A program made the translations under genes and the position numbers. Source: Olsenella sp. KGMB02461 (GTDB lineage: Bacteria > Actinomycetota > Coriobacteriia > Coriobacteriales > Atopobiaceae). Taken from it: 64,000 bases of DNA. The notes below the pieces were generated by a model, which had not been told where the DNA came from, made no database searches, and was given only the letters and a program-made list of their open reading frames with translations. Positions 50,797 through 59,209 of the stretch are shown here, one piece after another. The first letter of the stretch is position 1. Every line of letters starts with the position of its first letter. Where the stretch lies: positions 744,001-808,000 of the forward strand of contig NZ_JABAHI010000008.1 in NCBI RefSeq assembly GCF_012584445.1, written 5' to 3'.

Positions 50797-50895
50797 ACAT
50801 AACTTTGGGGCCTAATGATTCGGTACCTTGCAATCTTTGGGAGAGGGGAATAGGATGCTAAAGCCGGACTGGCAAGTATTTTAGGGAGGGTGCCC

Positions 50896-51345
50896 ATGGG
50901 CGACCTATCGTCGCGAAATGAGCTGGTAGCAGCCATCTTGGGTGACATCAAATCGCTGGGGCACACGCTCTATTTTCACCACAAGGGGGTCTCGGGGCGA
51001 CCGCAGATCCTCTGCGAGCTTTACGACCATGGGGGCCAGTTGACCCAGCGCGATCTGGGCGAGCGCTTTCAAATCACGCCCGGTTCCCTCTCTGAGGTGC
51101 TCACGCGCATGGAGCACGGGGAGCTTATCTGCCGCACCCGCGATCCGGAGGACAGTCGCAAGCTCATCGTGAAGCTCACGGAGCGTGGGGCTCACGCGGC
51201 GGCAGAGGAGATCAAGAGGCGCGATGCCTTTGACGCCTGGTGCCTGTCGTGTTTGAGCGATCAGGAGCAGCGAGAGCTTCGCGACCTGTTGGATAGGGTG
51301 CGCGCCCATTGGAATGATGTCGAAGCAAAGGAGAGCGATGATTAA
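50896..51345 (+). CDS. MarR-family regulator of the ABC exporter
   Basis: A 149-residue MarR regulator. The winged helix (LYDHGGQLTQRDLGERFQITPGSLSEVLTRMEHGELICRTRDPEDSRKLIVKLTERG) is complete and flanked by dimerisation helices. ATG 50896 has GGAGG seven bases upstream; GTG 50890 overlaps that site. The end overlaps the first ABC gene by eight bases, so regulator and exporter are one operon, usual for MarR-controlled multidrug exporters. Confidence 0.88.
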   Translation: MGDLSSRNELVAAILGDIKSLGHTLYFHHKGVSGRPQILCELYDHGGQLTQRDLGERFQITPGSLSEVLTRMEHGELICRTRDPEDSRKLIVKLTERGAHAAAEEIKRRDAFDAWCLSCLSDQEQRELRDLLDRVRAHWNDVEAKESDD

Positions 51346-53119
51346 ACGACTCATGCAAAGCGTCCGCCAGTACAAGCGGCCTGCTATCGCCACTCCAATC
51401 TTGGTGACCGGCGAAGTGATCATCGAGGTGCTCATCCCCTTTGTCACCGCTCAGCTCATCGACGCCATCAACGGCGGAGCCCAAATGCCCGAGATCTTGA
51501 AGGCAGGCGCCCTGTTATTGGCATTGGCCCTCATCTCTTTGGCCTTTGGCACCCTGGCAGGCATCACCTGCTCCCGCGCAGCGGCGGGCTTTGCCAAAAA
51601 CCTGCGCCAGGACATGTTCTACAACATTCAGACTTTCTCCTTCGCCACCATCGACAAGTTCTCCACCCCGTCTTTGGTGACCCGCATGACCACCGACGTC
51701 ACCAACGTCCAGATGTCGTTCATGATGATCATCCGCACCGCCATCCGCGCCCCTATGATCATCATCTTCGCCATGGTCATGGCCTTCTCTATGGCTGGGT
51801 CCCTCGCCTGGATCTACGTCTATGTCACCATTCCTTTGGCCTTTGGCCTCTTCTTCGTGATCCGAAAAGTGCTTCCTATCTTTCGCCGGGTCTTTCGCAA
51901 GTACGACGCACTCAATGAGTCGGTAGAAGAAAACGTCTCCGGCATCCGCGTGGTAAAGAGCTTTGTGCGCGAGAAGTTCGAGATGAAGAAGTTCGACGTG
52001 GCCGCCACCGACGTGCAGATGGACTTCACCCGCGCCGAGAAGCTCTTGGCCCTCAACGGCCCCATGATGAACCTCTCTGTGTCGGTCATCTTCCTGTGCG
52101 TCATCTACTTTGCCAGCCAGGCCATCATCACCAGCCGCGGCACCCTGGTAAACATCGGCCAGTTCTCCTCGCTCTTCACCTACGGCTTCATGATCCTCAT
52201 GAGCCTCATGATGTTCTCCATGATCTTTGCCATGATCGCCATGTCGCTGGAGAGCGCCAGGCGTATCTGCGAGGTGCTCGAGGCCACCACGACCATTCAC
52301 GATCCCGAGAACCCCGTGGCCTCGGTGGCGGACGGCTCCATCGAGTTTGACGACGTGTCCTTCTCCTACAACGGCTCCACCGAGCGCGTGGCCCTCCACG
52401 ACATCAACCTCTCCATCAAGAGCGGCGAGACCATAGGCATCATCGGCGGCACCGGCTCTGCCAAGTCCACGCTGGTGCAGCTCATCCCCCGCCTCTACGA
52501 CGTCACGGCCGGCACCGTCAAGGTAGGCGGGGTAGACGTGCGCGACTACGACCTGGACACGCTGCGCCACGCCGTGTCCATGGTGCTTCAAAAGAACGTG
52601 CTTTTTTCCGGCACCATCGCCGACAACCTGCGTTGGGGCAACCCAGAGGCCTCCATGGACCAGATCATCGAAGCCTGCCGCCTGGCCCAAGCCAACGAGT
52701 TTGTGGAGCGCTTCCCCGATGGCTACGACACCTATATAGAGCAGGGAGGCACCAACGTCTCCGGCGGCCAAAAACAGCGCCTCTGCATCGCCCGCGCCCT
52801 CTTGGCACGGCCCAAGGTGCTCATCCTTGACGACTCCACCAGCGCCGTGGACACCAAAACCGACGCCCTGATCCGCCAGGGTTTCGAGTCCTACATCCCC
52901 GAGACCACCAAGATCATCATCGCCCAGCGCACCAGCTCGGTGAAGGATGCAGACCGCATCGTGGTCATGGACAGAGGCACCATCCAAGACATAGGCACCC
53001 ATGAGGAGCTCTTGCGCCGCTCCCCTATCTACCGCGAGGTGTACCTGTCCCAAAACAAGCAGTCCCACGACGAGAAGCTCGACGACATCGATCGCAAGGA
53101 GGCCGCCAATGCCCGCTAA
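51338..53119 (+). CDS. Heterodimeric ABC exporter subunit 1 (degenerate ATP site)
   Basis: A 593-residue half-transporter: six-helix exporter domain (about 1-310), then nucleotide-binding domain with Walker A GGTGSAKST (Ala for the usual Gly before Lys), signature VSGGQ, and Walker B LILDDSTSAVD, where Asp replaces the catalytic Glu. The H-loop reads IAQRTSSV, with Gln for His. These substitutions mark the non-hydrolytic site of heterodimeric exporters; its partner is the overlapping next gene. ATG 51338 has AAAGGAGAG upstream. Substrate unknown, probably a drug or peptide. Confidence 0.9.
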   Translation: MIKRLMQSVRQYKRPAIATPILVTGEVIIEVLIPFVTAQLIDAINGGAQMPEILKAGALLLALALISLAFGTLAGITCSRAAAGFAKNLRQDMFYNIQTFSFATIDKFSTPSLVTRMTTDVTNVQMSFMMIIRTAIRAPMIIIFAMVMAFSMAGSLAWIYVYVTIPLAFGLFFVIRKVLPIFRRVFRKYDALNESVEENVSGIRVVKSFVREKFEMKKFDVAATDVQMDFTRAEKLLALNGPMMNLSVSVIFLCVIYFASQAIITSRGTLVNIGQFSSLFTYGFMILMSLMMFSMIFAMIAMSLESARRICEVLEATTTIHDPENPVASVADGSIEFDDVSFSYNGSTERVALHDINLSIKSGETIGIIGGTGSAKSTLVQLIPRLYDVTAGTVKVGGVDVRDYDLDTLRHAVSMVLQKNVLFSGTIADNLRWGNPEASMDQIIEACRLAQANEFVERFPDGYDTYIEQGGTNVSGGQKQRLCIARALLARPKVLILDDSTSAVDTKTDALIRQGFESYIPETTKIIIAQRTSSVKDADRIVVMDRGTIQDIGTHEELLRRSPIYREVYLSQNKQSHDEKLDDIDRKEAANAR

Positions 53120-55022
53120 ACCCCAGGCTGCTGCCAAGCGCTCGCCCATCAAGCCCCAGGTCATAGGAAGGGTGTTCAAGTCGCTCTTCCGCTTCTACCC
53201 GGTGCTCATGCCCATCGTGTTTCTCTGCCTCATCATCAACGCCCTCACCAACGCCGTGCCTGCCATCTTCATGCAGCAGGCCTTGACCATCGTGGCTGCC
53301 AATTGGCAGACAGGCGACTGGGCGGCTGCGGCAGGCCCCCTTACCCAGCTCACCTTCACGCTGGCCTGCTGCTATGCCGCAGGCCTCACCGCCAACTTCA
53401 CCTGGAACCGCCTCATGGCCATCATCTGCCAAGGCACCCTCAAGAAGCTGCGCGAAGAGATGTTCGACCACATGGAGACGCTGCCCATCCGCTACTTCGA
53501 CACCCATGTGCACGGCGACATCATGTCTTACTACACCAACGACATCGACGCGCTGCGCCAGATGATCTCCCAATCGCTACCCCAGGTGACCATGACCTGC
53601 CTGGTGCTCTTGTCGGTATTCTTCATCATGCTTTGGTGCTCGGTCTGGATGACCATCGTGGTGGTGCTGGGTGTGGCGGTCATGGTGCTGTGCTCCAAGG
53701 CGCTGGCCGGAAGGTCTGCCAGGTTCTTCTTGGCCCAGCAACGAGCCATCGCCTCGGTCGAGGGCCATGTGGAAGAGATCATGAACGGCGAGCGCGTGGT
53801 GCAGGTCTTCTGCCACCAAAAGGAGTGCGAGGCGGACTTCGACCGCTACAACGAGCGCCTCTATGAGGCCAGCCGCAAAGCCAACACCTTCGCCAACATC
53901 TTGGGCCCCATCCTCATGAACATGGGCAACGTGATCTACGTCATCGTTGCCGTGGTGGCAGGCCTGCTGCTTGCCTTGGACGTGCCCAGCCTCTCCATCT
54001 CGGGCGCCCCGTTCACCATTGCCATCGCCGTGCCCTTCCTGAACATGACCAAGCAGTTCGCCGGCCAGATCGGCCAGATCTCCCAGCAGGTGAACCCCAT
54101 CGTGATGGGCATGGCTGGCGCAGAGCGCGTCTTCCAGCTCATCGACGAGCCCTCCGAGACCGACTCCGGCTATGTGCGCTTGGTAAACGCCAAGATGGAA
54201 GGCGGCCAGCTCACCGAGGCTCCCGAGCGCACCGGCCTTTGGGCCTGGAAGCATCCCCATCATGACGGCACCACCACCTACACCTTGTTGGCGGGCGACG
54301 TGCGCTTCTTCGACGTGGACTTTGGCTACACCCCCAACCACACCGTGCTCCATGACGTGTCCCTCTACGCCAAACCCGGCCAAAAGGTGGCTTTTGTGGG
54401 CGCTACGGGCGCAGGCAAGACCACCATCACCAACCTCATCAACCGCTTCTACGACATCGCCGACGGCAAGATCCGCTACGACGGCATCAACATCAACAAG
54501 ATTCGCAAGAACGACCTTCGCCGGTCGCTGGGCATCGTGCTCCAAGACGTCAACCTGTTCACCGGCACCGTGCTGGAGAACATCCGCTACGGGCGCCTCA
54601 ACGCCACCGACGAGGAGTGCTTCGACGCCGCCAAGCTTGCAGGGGCCCACGACTTCATCGAGCGTCTGCCAGAGGGCTACAACACCCTCCTTACCGATAA
54701 TGGCGCGCAACTGTCACAAGGCCAGCGTCAGCTGGTCTCCATCGCCCGCGCTGCCGTGGCCGATCCTCCAGTCATGATCCTGGACGAAGCCACCAGCTCC
54801 ATCGACACCCGCACCGAGGCCATAGTACAGCGCGGCATGGACGCCCTCATGAAGGGCCGCACCACCTTTGTCATCGCCCACCGCCTCTCCACGGTGCGCA
54901 ACGCCGACGTCATCATCGTGCTCGACCATGGCCGCATCATTGAGCGCGGCAACCACGAGGAGCTCATCGCCAAGAAGGGCACTTACTACCAGCTCTACAC
55001 CGGCGCCTTCGAGCTAGAGTAA
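53109..55022 (+). CDS. Heterodimeric ABC exporter subunit 2 (canonical ATP site)
   Basis: A 637-residue half-transporter with an extra ~25-residue basic N-terminus, six membrane helices and a canonical nucleotide-binding domain: Walker A GATGAGKTT, Walker B MILDEATSSID with Glu, and H-loop IAHRLSTV. Its signature is LSQGQ in place of LSGGQ. It thus completes the degenerate site with subunit 1's altered Walker motifs, while subunit 1's VSGGQ completes the active site. An insertion (about 380-420) lies before the nucleotide-binding domain. ATG overlaps subunit 1 by 11 bases. Confidence 0.92.
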   Translation: MPAKPQAAAKRSPIKPQVIGRVFKSLFRFYPVLMPIVFLCLIINALTNAVPAIFMQQALTIVAANWQTGDWAAAAGPLTQLTFTLACCYAAGLTANFTWNRLMAIICQGTLKKLREEMFDHMETLPIRYFDTHVHGDIMSYYTNDIDALRQMISQSLPQVTMTCLVLLSVFFIMLWCSVWMTIVVVLGVAVMVLCSKALAGRSARFFLAQQRAIASVEGHVEEIMNGERVVQVFCHQKECEADFDRYNERLYEASRKANTFANILGPILMNMGNVIYVIVAVVAGLLLALDVPSLSISGAPFTIAIAVPFLNMTKQFAGQIGQISQQVNPIVMGMAGAERVFQLIDEPSETDSGYVRLVNAKMEGGQLTEAPERTGLWAWKHPHHDGTTTYTLLAGDVRFFDVDFGYTPNHTVLHDVSLYAKPGQKVAFVGATGAGKTTITNLINRFYDIADGKIRYDGININKIRKNDLRRSLGIVLQDVNLFTGTVLENIRYGRLNATDEECFDAAKLAGAHDFIERLPEGYNTLLTDNGAQLSQGQRQLVSIARAAVADPPVMILDEATSSIDTRTEAIVQRGMDALMKGRTTFVIAHRLSTVRNADVIIVLDHGRIIERGNHEELIAKKGTYYQLYTGAFELE

Positions 55023-55066
55023 GCTGATAGGCGCCTGCACATACCCACACCTTCACGGAGGAAGCC

Positions 55067-55828
55067 ATGTTCATCGATCAGAGCGATCTGGACCCGGCTT
55101 CCTCCGTTCCTTTGTATCGCCAGCTCTTCAACGTGCTGGTGGATCGCATCGACCACGGCGATCTTGAGGGCGGCGACCCCCTCCCCACCGAGGAGCTGCT
55201 CTGCCGCACCCTTCACCTAAGCCGCGCCACCGTTCACCGCGCCTATGACCTGCTGGTCCAGGAGAACTGCGTAGACCGCCGTCCCGGCGCAGGCACTTTC
55301 GTACGGCCCCGACGGCTGCGGCTGGACCCTGCCCTGGGCACCCGCCAGCAGCTCCAGCTGGCCCAGGCGCGCTGCGACCACAGGTGCGAGCTTCTCGGCA
55401 TCGAGAAAGCGCCGCCCACCGCCATCCAACAAGATAGGCTGGGTATCGACTCCGCAAGCCCCATCTGGCTTATCACACGCCTCCACTATCTCAATGGACG
55501 CCCCAGGATCGTCGAGCGTTCTTGTATGGCCTGCGCCCGTGTCCCCTCCCTTGACGTCGACCAAGCCGCCGGCTCTTTGGCCCAGGTGCTCCACCGGTCG
55601 GGCTCTGGCCCCCTGCACGCCCGTGAAGTGCTGGGTGCGGTGGCTCTTGCCTCGGCCGACGCCGCGCTCTTGGATGCCAAGCCCGGCCAGCCCGCCTTTC
55701 GCCTAGAACGAGAGGTCTTTGACGAGCAGGGACGCTGCTGGGAGTATGGTCTTCGCTCTATGTGCGGGCACGACCTGCGCTTTGACATCCTTACCGCCGA
55801 GAAGGGCGACGATCCGTTTTGCTACTAA
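55067..55828 (+). CDS. GntR/HutC-type regulator with UTRA domain
   Basis: A 253-residue regulator. GntR winged helix at about 12-75 (VPLYRQLFNVLVDRIDHGDLEGGDPLPTEELLCRTLHLSRATVHRAYDLLVQE, then GAGTFV), followed by a UTRA ligand domain (IWLITRLHYLNGRPRIVERSCMACARVPSLD... GRCWEYGLRSMCGHDLRFDI). It follows the ABC genes after 44 bases with GGAGG upstream and may be co-transcribed. Targets are unknown; sugar or amino-acid effectors are typical. Confidence 0.88.
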   Translation: MFIDQSDLDPASSVPLYRQLFNVLVDRIDHGDLEGGDPLPTEELLCRTLHLSRATVHRAYDLLVQENCVDRRPGAGTFVRPRRLRLDPALGTRQQLQLAQARCDHRCELLGIEKAPPTAIQQDRLGIDSASPIWLITRLHYLNGRPRIVERSCMACARVPSLDVDQAAGSLAQVLHRSGSGPLHAREVLGAVALASADAALLDAKPGQPAFRLEREVFDEQGRCWEYGLRSMCGHDLRFDILTAEKGDDPFCY

Positions 55829-55990
55829 TCCCTCAGGTGCAGACAAAGGCTGCCTGAAGCCCAGGATGCCAGTCTTGAGCTGCGATTTTGCTACAAGCCC
55901 AACGAGAACAAACTCCCCTCTTACCTACCGTGACGACTCCCTCTAGAGTCAAAGCATGAAGACCGGGCTCATACGATGCAGGAGGCTCTC

Positions 55991-56836
55991 ATGCTGGCAG
56001 ACTTTCATGTGCATTCGAACTTTTCCGACGACTCCGTCTACGCCCCGGCCCATGTGGCCCGCGACGCCTACGAGCAAGGCATTGAAGCCCTGTGCTTCAC
56101 CGACCATGTGGATTACGGCGTCAAGCCCGATGCCGGTGAGACTCCTTGGCGCTACGACCCCGACAACGGCAAAGGCGTCACCAACGTGGACTACGCACGC
56201 TACTTCCCCGCCCTAGGCGCGCTTCGCGAATTGTGGGAGCACAGGCTCTCCATTGGCATTGGCCTTGAATTTGGCGTCCAACGCCACACCGTTCCCGCCT
56301 TTGAGCGAGTGCTCGATCAATGGGGAGGTCAGCTTGACTTCGTGCTCCTCTCCATCCATCAAGTGGGCGATCGGGAGTTTTGGAACGGCGACTACCAGCA
56401 AGGACGCGAACAGGCGCAAATCCATGGAGCCTACTACGAGGAGATGCTCGCCGTCATAGACGCGTTCTCTGGTTGGGACAGCCTTGCCCACATGGACCTC
56501 ATTCGCCGCTACGACCCTTATGGCCCCTATCCCTTCGACGCCACACGCGACCAAGTGGCCGCCATCCTCGAGCAGCTCATCGCCCAGGACAAGGCTCTGG
56601 AAGTAAACACCTCTTCCTGGCGCTATCGGCTGGACGACCTGCAACCCTCGACGCCCCTGCTCAAACTCTATCGCGACCTAGGAGGGACTCTTCTCACCCT
56701 GGGCAGCGACTCTCACAAGCCGGAGCATCTTGGCGCCCATTTGAGCGACGCTCAACAGGCCCTGCGAGACCTGGGCTTTGAGTCCTTTGTCACCTACGAG
56801 CACCATGCGCCCACCGAGCATGGGCTTGTAGAATAG
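55991..56836 (+). CDS. PHP-domain histidinol-phosphatase-family protein
   Basis: A 281-residue PHP phosphoesterase. Metal motifs: DFHVHSNFSDDS, CFTDHVDYG, GLEFGVQRH, LLSIHQVGD, LAHMDLIRRYDPYGPYP and TLGSDSHKPEHLG, a full set for a trinuclear site in HisJ/HisK-type histidinol phosphatases. Other his genes are absent nearby, so the substrate could be a different phosphoester. ATG 55991 (CAGGAGG upstream) is preferred over ATG 55976. Confidence 0.85.
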   Translation: MLADFHVHSNFSDDSVYAPAHVARDAYEQGIEALCFTDHVDYGVKPDAGETPWRYDPDNGKGVTNVDYARYFPALGALRELWEHRLSIGIGLEFGVQRHTVPAFERVLDQWGGQLDFVLLSIHQVGDREFWNGDYQQGREQAQIHGAYYEEMLAVIDAFSGWDSLAHMDLIRRYDPYGPYPFDATRDQVAAILEQLIAQDKALEVNTSSWRYRLDDLQPSTPLLKLYRDLGGTLLTLGSDSHKPEHLGAHLSDAQQALRDLGFESFVTYEHHAPTEHGLVE

Positions 56837-57010
56837 CTGATCCTGCCGATAAACGCAGCCACCCAGGTTGCGAGTCTTCACATTTAGGCGAATTATATGG
56901 ATGGACTTACGTATCTAGATCTTCATGCGCAGACTGGTAATTAAATAGCTCTTTCCTTATTTGTCGAGGAGGGGGCCACGTTTGTCGAGAAGAAAGATGC
57001 AACCTTATCG

Positions 57011-59116
57011 ATGTGGATACTATTTTTCATAGCTGCACTTCTTGTGGCACTTATGCTCTATCTTCCAGGCTATGCACTGCTAGCCCATGTGCCGCTAGAT
57101 AGAATTACTGTATTGGCATTCGCCCCCATTGTGTCGATTGCTGCCTATTCAACTACTGCAATCATCACCACCGCTTTAGGAATATCTTGCCCTGCATTCT
57201 TTATCTTGCTTCCCACAGCCATCATTAGTGTAACTGTCTACGGGACTCAAAAATGGCTTGGTTTGCGCAATAGAAGCCATACAAACCCAAGAACCTCTGA
57301 TTGCCATGAAGCCAACCCTTCTTACACCCCAGCTCATGCAAATAAAAGTACTTCCAGCTTTAAAGAACGATACCGTTGGGATTCAAAAAGTTTTGGACTA
57401 CTAGCCCTCTACCTTGGCATTGGAATCCTGTTTGTTTTTATATATTATGTATTACCGCTCAATGGACCAGGCGCATCCATACAAACTTATGACAATGTAT
57501 TTCATTATAATATTATCCAATCATTTGACGACACCCAATTATGGAATGTCCTATTTCCTTCAGCTCAACAAGGGGTTGTGCCCGCGCAAGCTTCTTTAAT
57601 ATATGCTCCCGCATTTTACCCCGCTGCTTGGCATCTCATCTGCGGGTTAGTAATGAATATTCTTTCTATACCTACCGCTGTAGCCGTCAATGCTACCACC
57701 CTGGTTTTCATTGCCCCCGTATTTGGCTGGGGTATGTTAGCTCTTTTGCGGTTTCTATTTCCTAATAAAGATAATGTATTAATAGCAGGTGGTTTGGTAG
57801 TCTATGCCGCATCGGCTTTTCCCTGGAGTTTAATTCAATACTGGTCCTTGTATCCCAATGCCATCTCTTTTCTCTGTTTACCCATGGCCATTCCCGTGGC
57901 ATTCCAGTTATTCGAGCCTCATCATTCAGCAAACCAGCGAATCATATACTGCCTCTTGGCGATTATTGCAGTATTTACTATTACTGTCATACAACCTTCT
58001 ACCATTTTTTGTGCACTCATTTTTGCTATTCCCTATTTTGCCCACCGTACTTATCAAGCTGCTTGTAAGCATTGGCATCGCAAGACAATAGGTTCCATAT
58101 TGTCAGGATTAACAGTTGTCGCATTCGCTGGATTATGGATAGCCTGTTTTCATTTGCCGTTTTTGAATTCACTCGTTAGCTTTTTTTGGGCTCCCATCTT
58201 GTCCTTCCCGAATGCCGCCGAACAAGCTGTTTTATTTGGTTTTTATGATCTGGCCCCAAATCCCATACTAACCGTATTATGCGTTACGGGAATCCTAGGC
58301 ATACTCCTAAAGGATCGATCTCATAGCTGGATTATAGTCCCTTATATTATTTCTATACTTATTTATTCTATTGCCGCGTCAGGCGATGACACTCCTTTCA
58401 AACATCTTATCTCTGGTTTTTGGTATACGGACTATCACAGAATTGCGGCATTTTGCGTTATCTTCGCACTACCACTAGCTGCTTATGGAGCGGGATTTAT
58501 TGCGCATCTTCTCTTGCTGCCATTCAAAACTTCTCAGTCTAGAACTCAGATCTTACTTAATGCTTGTAGTGCGGTGCTTATGCTGTTTATTCTCATCACT
58601 CCTCAGTGGCCCTTCTCTCCCAACAGCTTCACGAGTATGGGAGCTATGCAAAATACGGCCACTGCAAACTTTCACGATGATCCAGCTCCTTATGACTTAG
58701 GAGAGATGGCCTTTGTCGAAGAAGCAAAAGCGCTAATTGGCCAAGACGCCTTGGTAATTAACCAGCCTTACGATGGCTCTATGTGGGCATATGGCCTCAA
58801 TAATCTAAATACCTATTATCGAGAACGCTATGGGTATGAGGCTATCAACGAATGGCCGACAAGAAACAGCATCATTATTCGTAATTATCTTGCAAATATT
58901 GAGAGCAATCCCTCAGTTCGTCAGGCGGTAAAAGAGACGGGCGCACAATATGTTCTCAAATTGGATAATCCTAAAGATATTAATCCCGTAACTGCGCTAT
59001 ATAAGGATTTCTCCAATGAGCTTTGGGAGGGCATAAATAACATAAATGACTCAACTGAAGGATTTGAGGTTGTCCTAGCAGAAGGAGACATGCGTCTCTA
59101 TAAAATCCAAGCATAA
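57011..59116 (+). CDS. DUF6541 polytopic membrane protein
   Basis: A 701-residue integral membrane protein. The start (LFFIAALLVALMLYLPGYALLAHV) matches DUF6541, a family of actinobacterial envelope proteins related to glycosyltransferase-C-like membrane enzymes. About a dozen hydrophobic segments run to residue 540, followed by a soluble C-terminal domain with YGLNNLNTYYRERYGYEAINEWPTRNS. Strongly AT-richer than the genes before it. Its neighbours are glycosyltransferases, so a role in surface polysaccharide synthesis is inferred. No good ribosome site precedes ATG 57011, so the start is uncertain. Confidence 0.78.
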   Translation: MWILFFIAALLVALMLYLPGYALLAHVPLDRITVLAFAPIVSIAAYSTTAIITTALGISCPAFFILLPTAIISVTVYGTQKWLGLRNRSHTNPRTSDCHEANPSYTPAHANKSTSSFKERYRWDSKSFGLLALYLGIGILFVFIYYVLPLNGPGASIQTYDNVFHYNIIQSFDDTQLWNVLFPSAQQGVVPAQASLIYAPAFYPAAWHLICGLVMNILSIPTAVAVNATTLVFIAPVFGWGMLALLRFLFPNKDNVLIAGGLVVYAASAFPWSLIQYWSLYPNAISFLCLPMAIPVAFQLFEPHHSANQRIIYCLLAIIAVFTITVIQPSTIFCALIFAIPYFAHRTYQAACKHWHRKTIGSILSGLTVVAFAGLWIACFHLPFLNSLVSFFWAPILSFPNAAEQAVLFGFYDLAPNPILTVLCVTGILGILLKDRSHSWIIVPYIISILIYSIAASGDDTPFKHLISGFWYTDYHRIAAFCVIFALPLAAYGAGFIAHLLLLPFKTSQSRTQILLNACSAVLMLFILITPQWPFSPNSFTSMGAMQNTATANFHDDPAPYDLGEMAFVEEAKALIGQDALVINQPYDGSMWAYGLNNLNTYYRERYGYEAINEWPTRNSIIIRNYLANIESNPSVRQAVKETGAQYVLKLDNPKDINPVTALYKDFSNELWEGINNINDSTEGFEVVLAEGDMRLYKIQA

Positions 59117-59150
59117 GCTAACGACAACTATAGTTTGATAATCTTCTTAC

Positions 59151-59197
59151 CAAAACAGGGGTTGATGCTTTTAGAAAGGCACCAACCCCTGTTTCTT
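59151..59197. terminator. Bidirectional terminator between convergent genes
   Basis: A perfect 12-bp stem AAACAGGGGTTG (59153-59164) / CAACCCCTGTTT (59183-59194), with T-rich flanks on both strands (CTTTC and, on the minus strand, TTGG after CTGTTT). Confidence 0.85.
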
Positions 59198-59209
59198 TCA
59201 TACTGCTTC

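Noticed and set aside
51515-53179. 554-codon minus-strand frame opposite the ABC subunit 1
   Set aside because: Gly/Asp/His-rich antisense shadow of a clear ABC transporter.
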